A stretch of 64,000 bases of DNA from Asterias rubens (GCF_902459465.1 NC_047073.1:9053036-9117035); one strand, 5' to 3'; numbered from the stretch's first letter, positions 19,201-27,815 are shown. Translations and numbers: made by a program. The notes: a model not told the origin generated them from the sequence alone.

Positions 19201-22200
19201 CAAAATTAATATTCTTTATCCCCGATGCAAATTTAACATCTATAAAATCTCATCCCTGTTGTGCTTAACTTTTTTGTTGGTGCTAAAAGAGCTCTACGAA
19301 GTTAGGCCCTGGACAGCTCTGCCATAACACGCATTAAAGTGAGAACAAAAATAAAAAAATTCATGAAGGTTTATCTTCTCACCTTTTGCAGCTCTCAAAC
19401 ATGATCCTCACACCATCTTCCTTTAACCCAGTACTCATGCAGAGGTTCAACTCCTCCAAGCTCCCACCTTGATTCGCAATGCACTTCACCAGGTCTTTGC
19501 TCAGCGGACAGCTCTCGAGGCTGAGCTTCTTCAACTGGTTGCTCGGGCAGTGAGCTAGAACCTCGGCAAGCTGCTCTGGCGTAGCGTCACTGGCCGATAG
19601 GTCCAAGTATTGCAAATGAAGCTTGGGCTGGAATGAGTTCTCTTGGAGTTCTTTGGATCTTCAGCAGATAAGAAAATAGTGAGAACTGTTTTCATCGTGG
19701 AATCAGGGCCCAATTATTGGGTTATTAAAAACATTCAAATCGCAGCCAAAGGCTGAATTGTGTAATAGTATAAAATAGTTTTGTAGCGGATCATGATCTG
19801 CCTTTCACCTTCGCAGACCCCGGTTAGAATCCCACCTTAAGCCCGGTTCATACTTCATGCGAACACGAATGTGAAGCGAATTTGGCGTGAATTTGACGTC
19901 ACACCCTCCTTTCGCAACGATTATTCGCAAGGGAGTAGAGCAGAGTTCAACTGCTGCGAATTGTCTGTGCGAATTTGTGACGTCAAGATTCACTTCGCAT
20001 TCGCATTCGCAGGAAGTATGAACCGGGCTTCAGACAGAACCTCAAATGTAGACTTTCACTTCCTACCTGATTGCAAGGTTTTCCTTGTTTGGGGTTTTTC
20101 CTCCCACGACAGAACATTTGGTCGCCTTTGTGCAAAAACTAAAGTTGCCAGTTGAAATATTCAGAATGTTGTAAAACAGCCCAGATGTACACAAAAAACA
20201 ATTACTTGCCGAGATACGCTGCTTTTGCAGATGAGAGACTTGTAATTTTGTCTCCCACTTTTATAAAGGACTCTATCTACTGGAAAATAAGTGCCTCACA
20301 AAAGGAATTCTAACCTTCTCAAAGAGCCCCTCAAAGAATTATAATAAAAACTGGATTTGTATAGCACCAATTTACCAAAGGGTGCAAGGCGCTTATTCGG
20401 GGAAATGAAAGACCAAATTAATGGGGACAGCCAGCTACAGATTTGAGAGGAGGTGATAAAAACTGGATTTGTATAGCACCAATTTACCAAAGGATGCAGG
20501 GCGCTTATTCGGGGAAATGAAAGACCAAATTAATGGGGACAGCCAGCTACAGATTTGAGAGGAGGTGATAAAAACTGCATTTGTATAGCACCAATTTACC
20601 AAAGGATGCAGGGCGCTTATTCGGGGAAATGAAAGACCAAATTAATGGGGACAGCCAGCTACAGATTTGAGAGGAAGTTGAGTCTTGAGACCGTTTTTGA
20701 AGGTCAGATATATACAGCAGAACCACTTACTGCTCAGATGTCCTGGAAGATGTTCTGGCACCTCTCGCTGATGATGATGATGCTGATGAAGCTTGATCAA
20801 ACACTGAGCCTTTGATGGAGCATCTTGAGAGCTTTGCAGCCACCGTACCACGCTGTAGAACTCTCCCCAGAGTCCCAGAAGAAAAGATCTTAGAGGCCAG
20901 ATCAATGTGTCTCCAGAGACTGTCATCAATGCTTTAATTGGTTTCAACAAAGATTTGACCATTTGAAAAACAAGGAAAAATATTTTAAATTAAAGGGTTT
21001 ATGTATCTTTTTCATCACCAGTATTTCCTCTGCCCATTCTAATGTGAGGCGGCCCACCACACTACTTTCACCATACTCTTTGCCAGTATCACAGAATTCC
21101 GCAGACAGTAGGCCTGGGCGAATTATTCGAATATCCGGTTAATGGCGAATAGGTTTTCCTATCCGTAACCGCGAATGCCTTTTTTTTCTTAACCGGATAT
21201 CCGCATAGGGCGCAAATACCTATTTATAAACCGGATAGTTCTGTAATTACAACCAAGTAACCGGATATTCTTTAATATCCGAATATCCGCGGACGTCGGG
21301 CGACAACTGATAGGAATGTTTTGTCTGAATCCTTATGAAACTTCTATTAAGACAGCATAAAACAGCATAAATTAAGTATTTAATTATGCTCACCTCCGTG
21401 AAGAGCTAAAACAATGACATTTCTGACGTAGTTTATTCAAAGATTTCGAAAGTTTTCCTTCATGTAGAGTCAATCACGATCAAAAGAAAAAGCAAATCGC
21501 CATCTTTAAATTAGATCCGGTTATTTTTATGAATGAACCGAGTGACACTGTCTAAAACTTATATCAATCCGCCCAAAAGATCTCATTCACAAACGAACAG
21601 CGCCCTCTAGCGGCAAAAAACTATTCAAATATCCGGTTAATTTCGGGTAGTTGGCCAGCGGTATCCGAATATCAAAATTTCACTATTCGCCCAGCACTAG
21701 CAGACAGTGCCATAAAAATGGGCCCAGGGAAGTAGTTTTTAACTTATTTTTTTACAGATCAGTAAATATTTTTCCAAAAGAAAACCATCTGAACAAATGA
21801 TGTTGATCAGACTTTTCACACTCACACAAGATGGTTCCAGCGTTTGCAAACTCTAGCACAACTAGTCAGCGTAGTCTTGGGAAGCCATTGGAAGACACCT
21901 AGCATGATTTCATCTGACAAGACGTAAAACGGATCTGGAAAAACAGATTAAAAGGGATTGATGCATAAACAGATGGTTTATCAATAACAGTCCACAATCT
22001 TCAACCAAGAACATGTACATGACCGAAGCTCACTTTGAAAAGGTGCATGCATTTCTGTAAGGATGTCGGGCAGGGCTGGATTAAGCGTTCCGCAGAATTT
22101 GGCACTAGTGATCAATAGGTTCTATCTAGGCACTAGTGATCCATAGGGATCAATAGGTCATATCTAGGCACCAGTGTTCTATAGGTCCTAGGTACCAGGT

Positions 22201-24319
22201 GTACCATAGGTCCTAAATGTAGGCACCGCTGTTCCACAGGTCCTAGGTACCAGTGTTCTAGAGACATTGGTGATCTATAGGTCACAAGTAAGCCTTATTA
22301 GACACCAGTGTTCTGCCCTGTTGGGCAATATGAACCTAGGTTTGGTAGGCCCTTGAGCGCCAGTGTTCTGTAGGTTTAAGGCAATAGCAATAATGTTCCA
22401 TAGGTCATAGGTACATGTGTTCCGCAAGTACAAGTCACCAGTGTTCCGTAGGCCCTAGGGCAATTTCAATTATTTTGCAGTGCTCTGACCCCCCCCCCCC
22501 CCCACTTTGTTGTTGCCCTAGACGCAGGACAACACTTACCATTCTTTTTCTCTAGTTGTAATTGCTTTTGGCAGCTGCAGACATGACCGTCATGTATGTG
22601 CTCTTTCATCGATTTGACCTCACATGGAGAATCATGCTGATCTTTGACCTTGGGGTCAACACTAGTACTCTGGGAGAAAAAAAAGAGAGAGAAAATTACC
22701 AGATGTTTTTTGTTTGTATTAAGCGTACTTGGTCCTCTAAGCTGATTAGCAGTTTTGTAGGAAATGCACTTTGTACATGATTTCTCAATAACAAATGGAA
22801 AGTAAAGAAATTTGCTAAACATTTTCTGCTGCGTATCTTTATGAAATCAGGCTCTAGTGAACAAAAAATCACATAAAATCACAGGTTTGACTCACATGCT
22901 TTTGAAGCTCTCTGGATGCATTTCTTTTATTCCTAGACAAATGTGACCGATTTGATGCTGTAACGTCTGATGTATCTATTTCCTGTACACCGAGGTCGTC
23001 GTAAATCTGCTTTCTGTCTGTCTTGGCAACATCCCAAGTGAATGTTGGGGCAAGGTGCTCGGTTCCCTGAAGAACCGTCTTTGTCCTCTTGACACACGAT
23101 TGGGAGCTGTTCCTTCTGTTCAGCTTTGAGTTGACGTTACTACTGGTGGAGGATAGTGCCACATTCGGTGCAGTGCGGGATCGTGTTCGGCGACTGTTTT
23201 GTGATTAAATACAGTTAGTGTTAAATTATTACTGAAATTTTGAAGATGTTTGTTATAGGAGCACTACCGTGTCCCAGCAGCAGAGATGCCGACATTTGCA
23301 TCTTCTTGCAATTTAGGAGATTTTGTACAACCATTAGGGAGATATTTCACATTTTACATTCAACGTACATGTAGTACTAAAGTCTAAACATCGTATTTGT
23401 ACAAATAGGGACAAAGTTTCCAAAATCAGGGAGATTGTCAAGTTTGTTAGTCCGAACATGGAATGGAAAGATGTTTTTCGTTTCCAAGGAACTTTCTGCA
23501 GTCATGAGGGTTTACGCCTTCCGGCCGGCTAAGCTGAGTGGGATAAACTATTTCGCACATTTGTTGTTGTACCATGGAGGTAGAAATCTATTTCTACCTC
23601 CATGGTTGTATCAACTGCAAAACAAAGCAACATTTCAACACACAACAGTTAACAAAAATACATAGTCGGAAAGATTTATGTATCATGCCACACCTCTTTC
23701 ACTTATTTTTATCAAATAAAAGAGATTAAATATTTATATGGTTATTTATTTGACTTTTTTTTTATTGAGTAAATTTGAATATATTCACAATGAAATGAAT
23801 ACAAACAGTGGTGAAGTCGGTTAGTTTTTAATTGTCAATAGTGCAGTCTAGATTATTAACAACAACCGTTACTACACTACTGCCTGGTGTCATTTCTTTG
23901 GGTGCGTTAGTTTAGCTTCCCTGGGTCATTGCCTGGGTCGACCCTGGTGTATGGCGGTTTTTTTTTCCCAGGACGAACGTGGGTAATTATCTGCACACGT
24001 TTGTCCTGGAAAAAGAAAAACGCCACACACCGGGGTCGATCCCGGGGAAGCTAATCGAATGCACCCTTTATTTCGTGAGCCTGCCATCCATCATGCATGT
24101 GATTGTGTAGTTGCGATAACTTAACCCTCCTCGGTTACGTTATCGCAACTAGTGATTTTGAGTACTGACCCTCCACTAGCTGTGCATGCTGTGTGTGGTG
24201 CGGCAATGTACCAATCGTGTCAAACACGGAACTGATTTTGCTTTCAATATCATTTAAAAATCATTATTAAACCACCCACAATAAAAAATCATACTTAAAA
24301 ATTAGAATACTCACATCAT
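16093..24319 (-). CDS. SKP2: S-phase kinase-associated protein 2 (F-box/LRR), 497 aa model
   Basis: Nine exons join in frame: 24315-24319, 22896-23193, 22540-22669, 21826-21934, 20731-20931, 19383-19658, 18243-18370, 17780-17945, 16093-16273. SKP2 is the substrate receptor of SCF ubiquitin ligase and targets CDK inhibitors such as p27. The N-terminal exon carries TFTWDVAKTDRKQIYDDLG, matching a human N-terminal motif. The F-box starts at about residue 145 (LSDEIMLGVFQWLPKTTL..VCKRWNHLV..DDSLWRHIDLASK). Leucine-rich repeats follow (LQYLDLSASDA, LKKLSLESCPL, LKSLNLAWTSL, LEKLNLSGCR, MKELDLSDSTS, LQHISLSRCYSLP). The C-terminus INIYPFSSIARPT..IWEITCYE matches the human tail closely. The model is about 70 residues longer than human, mostly in the unstructured N-terminus. 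The 5-nt first exon is inferred; all others are well supported. The gene is divergent from the NADAR gene. Confidence 0.92.
16316..16590. repeat. Dispersed repeat TAGCCTGAACATCYGACRTC
   Basis: It shares CACATAGAGATACGCAGTCA and AGTGTACTGTTTGGGCAT with 49553-49830, and, inverted and rearranged, with 59935-60320. It lies in SKP2 intron 8. Possibly a SINE body. Confidence 0.6.
16605..16750 (+). mobile_element. SINE fragment (GACTCGGGAAAGTACT family)
   Basis: A B-box-like GGTCGTGGGTCCGAATCCC leads into GCCTGTGATTTTTTTCACAG, GACTCGGGAAAGTACTCAGT and ACACATCGGTGTATA, as in 19045-19240 and 47695-47860. Confidence 0.65.
17112..17262. repeat. Inverted copy of 18992-19145
   Basis: The segment GCATGTTACTCGGGTGGGAT..TTCACACTTTTTTTGTCAG is the reverse complement of sequence in the next SKP2 intron (CTGACAAAAAAAGTGTGAAT..CACCTGGGTAACATGC). 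It includes a tRNA-like SINE head. Confidence 0.75.
17323..17353 (+). ncRNA. Hammerhead-ribozyme-like core
   Basis: CTGACGA, then a 6-bp stem GACTAG/CTAGTC around AGCAAG, then GAAAC. This matches the CUGANGA-stem II-GAAA layout. Stems I and III and the cleavage site are not clear, so activity is unproven. Confidence 0.45.
17663..17770 (+). mobile_element. tRNA-like SINE head (not a functional tRNA)
   Basis: It starts GGGCTAGATAGCTCAGTTGG with box A TAGCTCAGTTGGTAGAGC and box B GGTTCAAATC. The anticodon arm reads CCGGC-ACGTTAA-TCCGG (GTT), with a mismatched closing pair, and the T stem does not pair. It ends GTTCAACCCC like 13651-13749. Confidence 0.6.
17780..17945 (-). CDS. SKP2: SKP2 exon 8 (LRRs)
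   Basis: It encodes MKELDLSDSTSIGFTALEA and LQHISLSRCYSLPRASF, matching human LDLSDS and LQHLSLSRCY. A MITE fragment abuts the acceptor side. Confidence 0.93.
17985..18115. mobile_element. AGGCAGTGGACAC MITE fragment next to SKP2 exon 8
   Basis: It contains TTGGTAATGAGCAATAGAGA and AACATTGTGAGGAACGGTTC of the family; both termini are gone. It lies about 40 bp from the exon 8 acceptor. Confidence 0.65.
18243..18370 (-). CDS. SKP2: SKP2 exon 7 (LRRs)
   Basis: It encodes LKSLNLAWTSLSRKELLAF and SLEKLNLSGCRQTLKNE. The acceptor is a T-tract plus ACAG; the donor GTATGA is weak. Confidence 0.9.
18484..18665 (+). mobile_element. tRNA-Leu-type SINE fragment
   Basis: It contains GGGTTCGACTCCCGGTCATG and CTTGAGCAAGATACTTAACT, as in the fuller copy at 43523-43909. 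Confidence 0.6.
18655..18775. mobile_element. AGAGCTGC..TTAAGCAG element fragment
   Basis: It carries TAGAGCTGCTGTTAAGC, GGTTAAGCAGAAAATCATG and ATTTTGGCTGGTAACCTTAT, a family also seen at 40552-41465, 48792-48970 and 50525-50690. Confidence 0.6.
19032..19240 (+). mobile_element. tRNA-derived SINE (GACTCGGGAAAGTACT family), near full length
   Basis: The head GGGCAACCTCGGTAGTCTAG..ATGGTAAGACACTG has a B box GGGTTCAAATCCC. The body ends TATTCTTTATCCCCGATGCA. Similar bodies occur at 16605, 47695 and, inverted, 59725-59910. Confidence 0.7.
19383..19658 (-). CDS. SKP2: SKP2 exon 6 (LRRs)
   Basis: It encodes several leucine-rich repeats (LHLQYLDLSASDATPEQLA, NQLKKLSLESCPLSKDLV, SLEELNLCMSTGLKEDGV). 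The donor is GTGAGA. Confidence 0.93.
19839..20030. mobile_element. AAGCCCGGTTCATACTTC foldback MITE
   Basis: The ends AAGCCCGGTTCATACTTC and GAAGTATGAACCGGGCTT are inverted. The interior repeats GCGAATTTG and TTCGCATTCGCA. Relatives lie at 27597-27762, 37503-37669 and 39493-39679. It lies in SKP2 intron 5. Confidence 0.8.
20342..20673. repeat. 112-bp tandem repeat, 3 copies, SKP2 intron 5
   Basis: Units start ACTGGATTTGTATAGCACC at 20350, 20462 and 20574, and include GGCGCTTATTCGGGGAAATG. The start resembles an inverted SINE 3' end (GCGCTATACAAATCCAG), so it may be an amplified SINE tail. Confidence 0.85.
20731..20931 (-). CDS. SKP2: SKP2 exon 5
   Basis: It encodes DDSLWRHIDLASKIFSSGTL, the F-box to LRR linker, and a serine-rich insert (ASSASSSSARGARTSSRTS). 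The donor is GTAAGT. Confidence 0.9.
21109..21699. mobile_element. Non-autonomous hAT-like element, 591 bp
   Basis: The terminal inverted repeats TAGGCCTGGGCGAAT and ATTCGCCCAGCACTA are flanked by an 8-bp duplication GCAGACAG (21101-21108, 21700-21707), the hAT signature. A second inverted pair (ATTCGAATATCCGGTTAA) lies inside. No transposase. It lies in SKP2 intron 4. Confidence 0.85.
21826..21934 (-). CDS. SKP2: SKP2 exon 4 (F-box)
   Basis: It encodes PFYVLSDEIMLGVFQWLPK to VCKRWNHL, the core F-box that binds SKP1. The donor is GTGAGT. Confidence 0.92.
22090..22460. repeat. Degenerate tandem repeat (CACCAGTGTTCYATAGGTCC)
   Basis: About ten diverged units of 30-40 bp, each with TAGGTCCTAGG or CCAGTGTTC, in SKP2 intron 3. 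A tract of about 14 C follows at 22490. Confidence 0.75.
22540..22669 (-). CDS. SKP2: SKP2 exon 3
   Basis: It encodes the linker STSVDPKVKDQHDS..QLEKKN after a TTTTTCTCCCAG acceptor; phase 0 in and one base out. The linker is poorly conserved, so support comes from splice sites and phase. Confidence 0.8.
22896..23193 (-). CDS. SKP2: SKP2 exon 2
   Basis: It encodes RRTRSRTAPNVALSSTS and on to TFTWDVAKTDRKQIYDDLG. The acceptor is ATCACAAAACAG and the donor GTGAGT. Confidence 0.85.
23571..23606. repeat. Perfect 17-bp inverted repeat with 2-nt spacer
   Basis: ACCATGGAGGTAGAAAT, spacer CT, then its exact complement. It lies in SKP2 intron 1 and is not part of a repeat family I can place. Confidence 0.8.
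23900..24062. mobile_element. Foldback element, SKP2 intron 1
   Basis: TTAGCTTCCCTGGGTC, CGACCCTGGTGT and TTCCCAGGACGAACGTG are mirrored by CACGTTTGTCCTGGAAA, ACACCGGGGTCGA and CGGGGAAGCTAA. Confidence 0.7.
24315..24319 (-). CDS. SKP2: SKP2 exon 1, inferred micro-exon ATG-AT
   Basis: On the minus strand AACG ATGAT is followed by a strong GTGAGT donor. Its two leftover bases exactly complete the phase-2 start of exon 2 (giving M-I-R-R-T). This is the only ATG-plus-donor combination with the right phase that I noticed upstream. Alternative: an unseen exon further upstream. Confidence 0.4.
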
Positions 24320-24915
24320 CGTTATAACTTCCAATTACTGTTTATGTCACACAAGTCAATATTTGGCACGAAAACAGTCAAATTTCAAGAGGTAAACGCA
24401 CATGAAATGTCGTGCTTGTTTTCTTTCTGCATTTGGCGGCAAATCTGTAAATCAACCAATCAAATGTGTTTAAATCCCGGAAGTAGGTCAACACGCTTAT
24501 TTTCATACGGCTGTTGAATGAACTTTTCAATATCTTAACCAACAGCCGTTGAATATCTAGGCAACATACATTTTCCGACGACCTTTGTATGTTTGATAGA
24601 TTTTTCCTAAAACAGCCGTTGTTTGAAAACATTGTTTACAAACATACACCAACGGCAGAATTGGTCAGAATATTTCACAACAAACGGTAATATAGCTGCC
24701 GAGGACTTAATTTGTGCTCGTATATTGGCCATTGTTTATACAGATGTAAAACATAAGCACACATTGTTAACACCGGGTAAAACGTACATTTTGGCTTTCT
24801 CTGACTCGATTTTTCCTCGCTGTTTTTGCCTGAATTCGAGAGAGTGCCACCCTACCCGCGCCCCTCTTGCGCGGCGGACTGCCTGGCTGGTCGTCTGTGT
24901 ATCGTTATCATCATC
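24320..24915. promoter_or_regulatory. Candidate bidirectional promoter SKP2/NADAR
   Basis: Only 596 bp separate the two start codons if the SKP2 micro-exon is right. The motif AACAGCCGTT occurs at 24541-24550 and 24611-24620 and inverted as ACGGCTGTTG at 24507-24516; AACGGCA follows at 24652. CCGTTG contains a Myb-type YAACGG core (complement). No TATA box is evident. The regulatory role is inference. Confidence 0.45.
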
Positions 24916-25138
24916 ATGCCTCCAAAGAGAAAGATGCCGCCTGCAAAGAAGGCTGAGAAAAAGACAAAGTCCGTAGAATCAGCATCGCCAGAGGCAGCCG
25001 GTGGGGATGCTACAGAGGAAAGGTACACATTTTTCTACACAGTGAAGAGTCCGTTTAGTCAATTTTATCCTGCTGAATTCACGGTGGACGGTGTCAAGTA
25101 CATGCACGCTGAGCAGTATATGATGCATCAAAAAGCAG
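24916..25138 (+). CDS. NADAR gene exon 1
   Basis: Basic N-terminus, then the first half of the NADAR fold through HAEQYMMHQKA. The donor is GTAATG, one base over. Confidence 0.9.
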
Positions 25139-26510
25139 GTAATGACTTTGGAAATATTTTTGTTTATAATAATGTTAGGCTCCTGAATACTTTATTTTTT
25201 GTTTTTTTTTAAATATTTTCGATCTACTACTTGTCAGGTTTTTCTATAGACTATATAATTATATTTATGATTATTTTTGTACTGCCAATGCAAAGTTTAA
25301 AAGTTAATAACTTAATCTTTTACGGCATTAGAACCAGTATATATGTGACTGACTGGGGTGCTGTAATTATTTACAAAAAACAATTTTGACATCCACATTT
25401 TGTCCTAGCTAGAGTAGGTAATTCAGATGTCAAAATTGTATAAGCATCCCAGTTTCTGGATCTGTATTTTTGGAGTATTACTGCAAAAAATGTCTGAGCG
25501 TTTCCCTCTCCCCCAACTGAAAGCTGAACTGAGTGAAATATGAAAATTTTCATGAACTGGATGCATGACATACATGTGATGTATATTCCTCGGGTTCTAT
25601 ATTAACAACAGAAATGTGACATGGCTCCATATAGCATGATGGTGGAGAGTGCTACTAAAGAAACAGTTGCGATAATCGTAACCCTTCGCTCTGCCATCGA
25701 GAGGAGAAGGGTTACTATTATCACAACTACCAGTACTAAAGAAAAGGAGCACAAGGCCCGTTAAAAAACATCTGAAATGTGTAAATTCTTATAGATTTCT
25801 GATGTATTTCTGATCTTCAGTCTTGTTTGGCGATGACTCTATAGCTGAACAGATGTTACAGGAAGTGAATCCACCTGCGTGCAAGGCCCTCGGGAGAAAG
25901 GTGCAAGGTTTCGACCAACAGCGATGGAATGACAACAGATGCATCATTGTCAAGAAAGGCAACTTTGCAAAGGTACGTCTGGGATAGATCTTAAGGGTCG
26001 GGCCGTAGAAGTTTGAGGAAGATTATAATGTGGTTGGGTCACTCCCCATCCTACAAATTTACAAAAGATGCTAGGGTATGGCTCAATTTGAACACCTCAT
26101 AGGGCAGAGGAGAGGTGGGCGGTGTTCTCCAACATGTTTAACAAGTTTCCATGGCACCCAAGAAGTCGCCGTCAGGCCATATGTCCCCCCATCCCTGCTT
26201 TTTGTTTTCAGGCATTTCAGAGTTCAAATGCAATCTTAAAAATCTGTTATCAACAGATCCTCTCATAAGATCAGTTTCCTCCATCATAAGATCTCTTTCC
26301 TCCCAACAGTTCTCACAGAATCCAGACTTAAAGAGATTGATCCTTGACACTGATGGTACTGTCCTCGTGGAAGCCAGCCCCAGGGATTGCATCTGGGGTA
26401 TCGGACTGGGTGCCGACAACCCAAAAGCCCAGAGGAAAGCAACCTGGAGGGGGAAGAACCTTCTAGGGTACGCTCTGACGGAGGTTAGGGAACAACTGAA
26501 ACAGGAGTAG
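24916..26510 (+). CDS. NADAR-domain protein, 191 aa
   Basis: Exons 24916-25138, 25821-25972 and 26310-26510 join in frame. Residues 1-36 are basic and low complexity (PPKRKMPPAKKAEKKTK), possibly a nuclear localisation signal. Residues 38-188 are one NADAR (YbiA-like) domain: YTVKSPFSQFYPAEFTVDG, HAEQYMMHQKAVLFGDDS, CKALGRKVQGFDQQRWN, KGNFAKFSQNPDLKRLIL, VLVEASPRDCIWGIGLG. Bacterial and plant members hydrolyse N-glycosidic bonds in riboflavin intermediates; DarT-linked NADAR proteins remove ADP-ribose from guanine in nucleic acid. Which substrate an animal member uses is unknown. The start was chosen as the first ATG in frame. An alternative acceptor near 26210 would add about 33 residues inside the conserved KFSQNP junction, so 26310 is preferred. 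It is divergent from SKP2. Confidence 0.9.
25821..25972 (+). CDS. NADAR gene exon 2
   Basis: It encodes VLFGDDSIAEQMLQEV, GRKVQGFDQQRWN and VKKGNFAK. The acceptor is TCTGATCTTCAG and the donor GTACGT. Confidence 0.9.
26310..26510 (+). CDS. NADAR gene exon 3 with stop
   Basis: It encodes FSQNPDLKRLILDTDGTVL, EASPRDCIWGIGLG and GKNLLGYALTEVREQLKQE, then TAG. The acceptor TTTCCTCCCAACAG is strong. Confidence 0.9.
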   Translation, partial: FSQNPDLKRLILDTDGTVLVEASPRDCIWGIGLGADNPKAQRKATWRGKNLLGYALTEVREQLKQE

Positions 26511-26542
26511 AGCCGCGGAGGGGATGGACATGGGTGTGAACA

Positions 26543-26548
26543 ATTAAA
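26543..26548 (+). promoter_or_regulatory. Candidate NADAR-gene polyadenylation signal ATTAAA
   Basis: The variant signal lies 33 nt after the stop codon, just before an inverted SINE. Confidence 0.35.
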
Positions 26549-26566
26549 TCCTGGAGTCTGAATGCT

Positions 26567-26825
26567 CTTATATAGCGCTCATATGTGGTGCTCAGTGATG
26601 CTCAAGGTGCTCCAACGTTCTGTTGTTACCTGCAAGGTGTGCGAGAGACTAGATGCAGCCAATCAAACCAGGAACACCAGGGTGGTACCCTTCTCTATTC
26701 AATTAGTGCACTGTATTCATTTATGTGCGTAAACACCACACAGGACCAATGGCTTTACATCCCATCCGAACCAATCATGGGCGACCAGGACTCGAACCCC
26801 CACTTTGCTGATCAGAAACATCAGA
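26567..26825 (-). mobile_element. tRNA-Leu-type SINE (inverted)
   Basis: Read on the minus strand it has TCTGATGTTTCTGATCAGCA, GGGGTTCGAGTCCTGG, a body with TGGTGTTCCTGGTTTGATTG and the 3' end AGCGCTATATAAG. The first half of the tRNA-like head is missing. Confidence 0.7.
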
Positions 26826-26937
26826 GATAGGCCCTGTGGGGCTTCTTTTGGGCAGATGGAGTGGAAATAAACTGAACTGGACTGAACTGAAGCTTGGATC
26901 CAGTGCAGCTAAAAGAAGCTTGTATTCCTTATTCCCA

Positions 26938-27276
26938 GCTACTTCAATTTCCCTAAACATCCCCTGGCAGGACCACATGAGAAACTCCAACCTGTATGCT
27001 GGCTGGCCAAAGGCCACAGAGAAGATCCGTGAACGCTGCCTCAAGCTTGCTGGGCACTGTGTCCGCCACTCAGAGCTTGCCGCTTGTCCAACCATCCTCT
27101 GGGAGCCCACCCAAGGCAAGGCTTCGAGTTGGAGAAGATGTCTCTCCTTTGTAGACACACTAAAACGAGACACCGGCTTGACCGGCGCTGAGGAACTTCG
27201 CTCCTGCATGCTGGACCGGAACATCTGGAGAAATATCACTGGGCAGGCTCGAGCTTCTAGATGGCGCTCTACATGA
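26938..27276 (+). mobile_element. LINE fragment: C-terminal end of a non-LTR reverse transcriptase polyprotein
   Basis: An open frame encodes NIPWQDHMRNSNLYAGWPKA, KIRERCLKLAGHCVRHSELA, LWEPTQGKASSWRRCLSF, DTLKRDTGL and MLDRNIWR, then a stop. This tail (IRERRLxxAGHCxR..LWxPxxGKxxRGRP) is common at the end of animal non-LTR retrotransposons. RT and endonuclease domains are absent, so it is a 5'-truncated insertion. GRP of the usual GRP motif reads SWRR. Confidence 0.8.
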
Positions 27277-27596
27277 TGATGACTTCAATTAAAAACTATT
27301 TGTGTGAGGTTTTGTCATGTCTGGTACAATGGCTTGAATGGTCCACAAGTTGCAGGACCCTCAAATTTGATTCCCAAATTAAAAGACAGTTTTGAAATAT
27401 ATATTTTTGACAACAGATATTTTAAACAATCATCAAAATTATCAGAAGATCTTTTATTGCTAGCTGCAAGAAGTAAGTTTATTCAATACCACTTCATAAC
27501 AAACTAAAATATAATTATTGGTATTCAGGTAATTGGTTATACTGTTTTAAATAAAGTTCTAATTTAATTAATTTTAAGCACCATTATCACAATCCT

Positions 27597-27762
27597 AAAG
27601 CTTCCTGCGAATGCGTTACGAATGTTGACGTTACAAATTCGCAACAAAAAGTTTGCAGCAGTTGAACTCCGCTCAACTCACTTGCGAATATCGCTGCGAA
27701 AGGAGGGTTGTGACGTCAAATTCGCTTCGCATTCGCATTGGCGTGAAGTATGAACCGGGCTT
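27597..27762. mobile_element. AAGCCCGG..GCGAA foldback MITE
   Basis: The left end AAGCTTCCTGCGAATGCG has lost its terminal bases; the right end GAAGTATGAACCGGGCTT is intact. The interior TGACGTCAAATTCGCTTCGC matches 19839-20030. Confidence 0.7.
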
Positions 27763-27815
27763 AACACTGGGAAAGGATTTAAGGAATAGATTTTTCCCAA
27801 CAAGGTATTCTTATT

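Noticed and set aside
24378..24632. Minus-strand frame of 84 codons as SKP2 first exon
   Set aside because: It has no suitable donor in phase and no similarity to SKP2.
26151..26309. Longer NADAR exon 3 from an acceptor near 26210
   Set aside because: It would insert about 33 residues inside the conserved KFSQNP junction; the acceptor at 26309 gives the family sequence directly.
26138..26419. Minus-strand frames opposite NADAR exon 3 and the LINE fragment (26775-27239)
   Set aside because: They have no homology that I recognise and mirror coding sequence on the plus strand.
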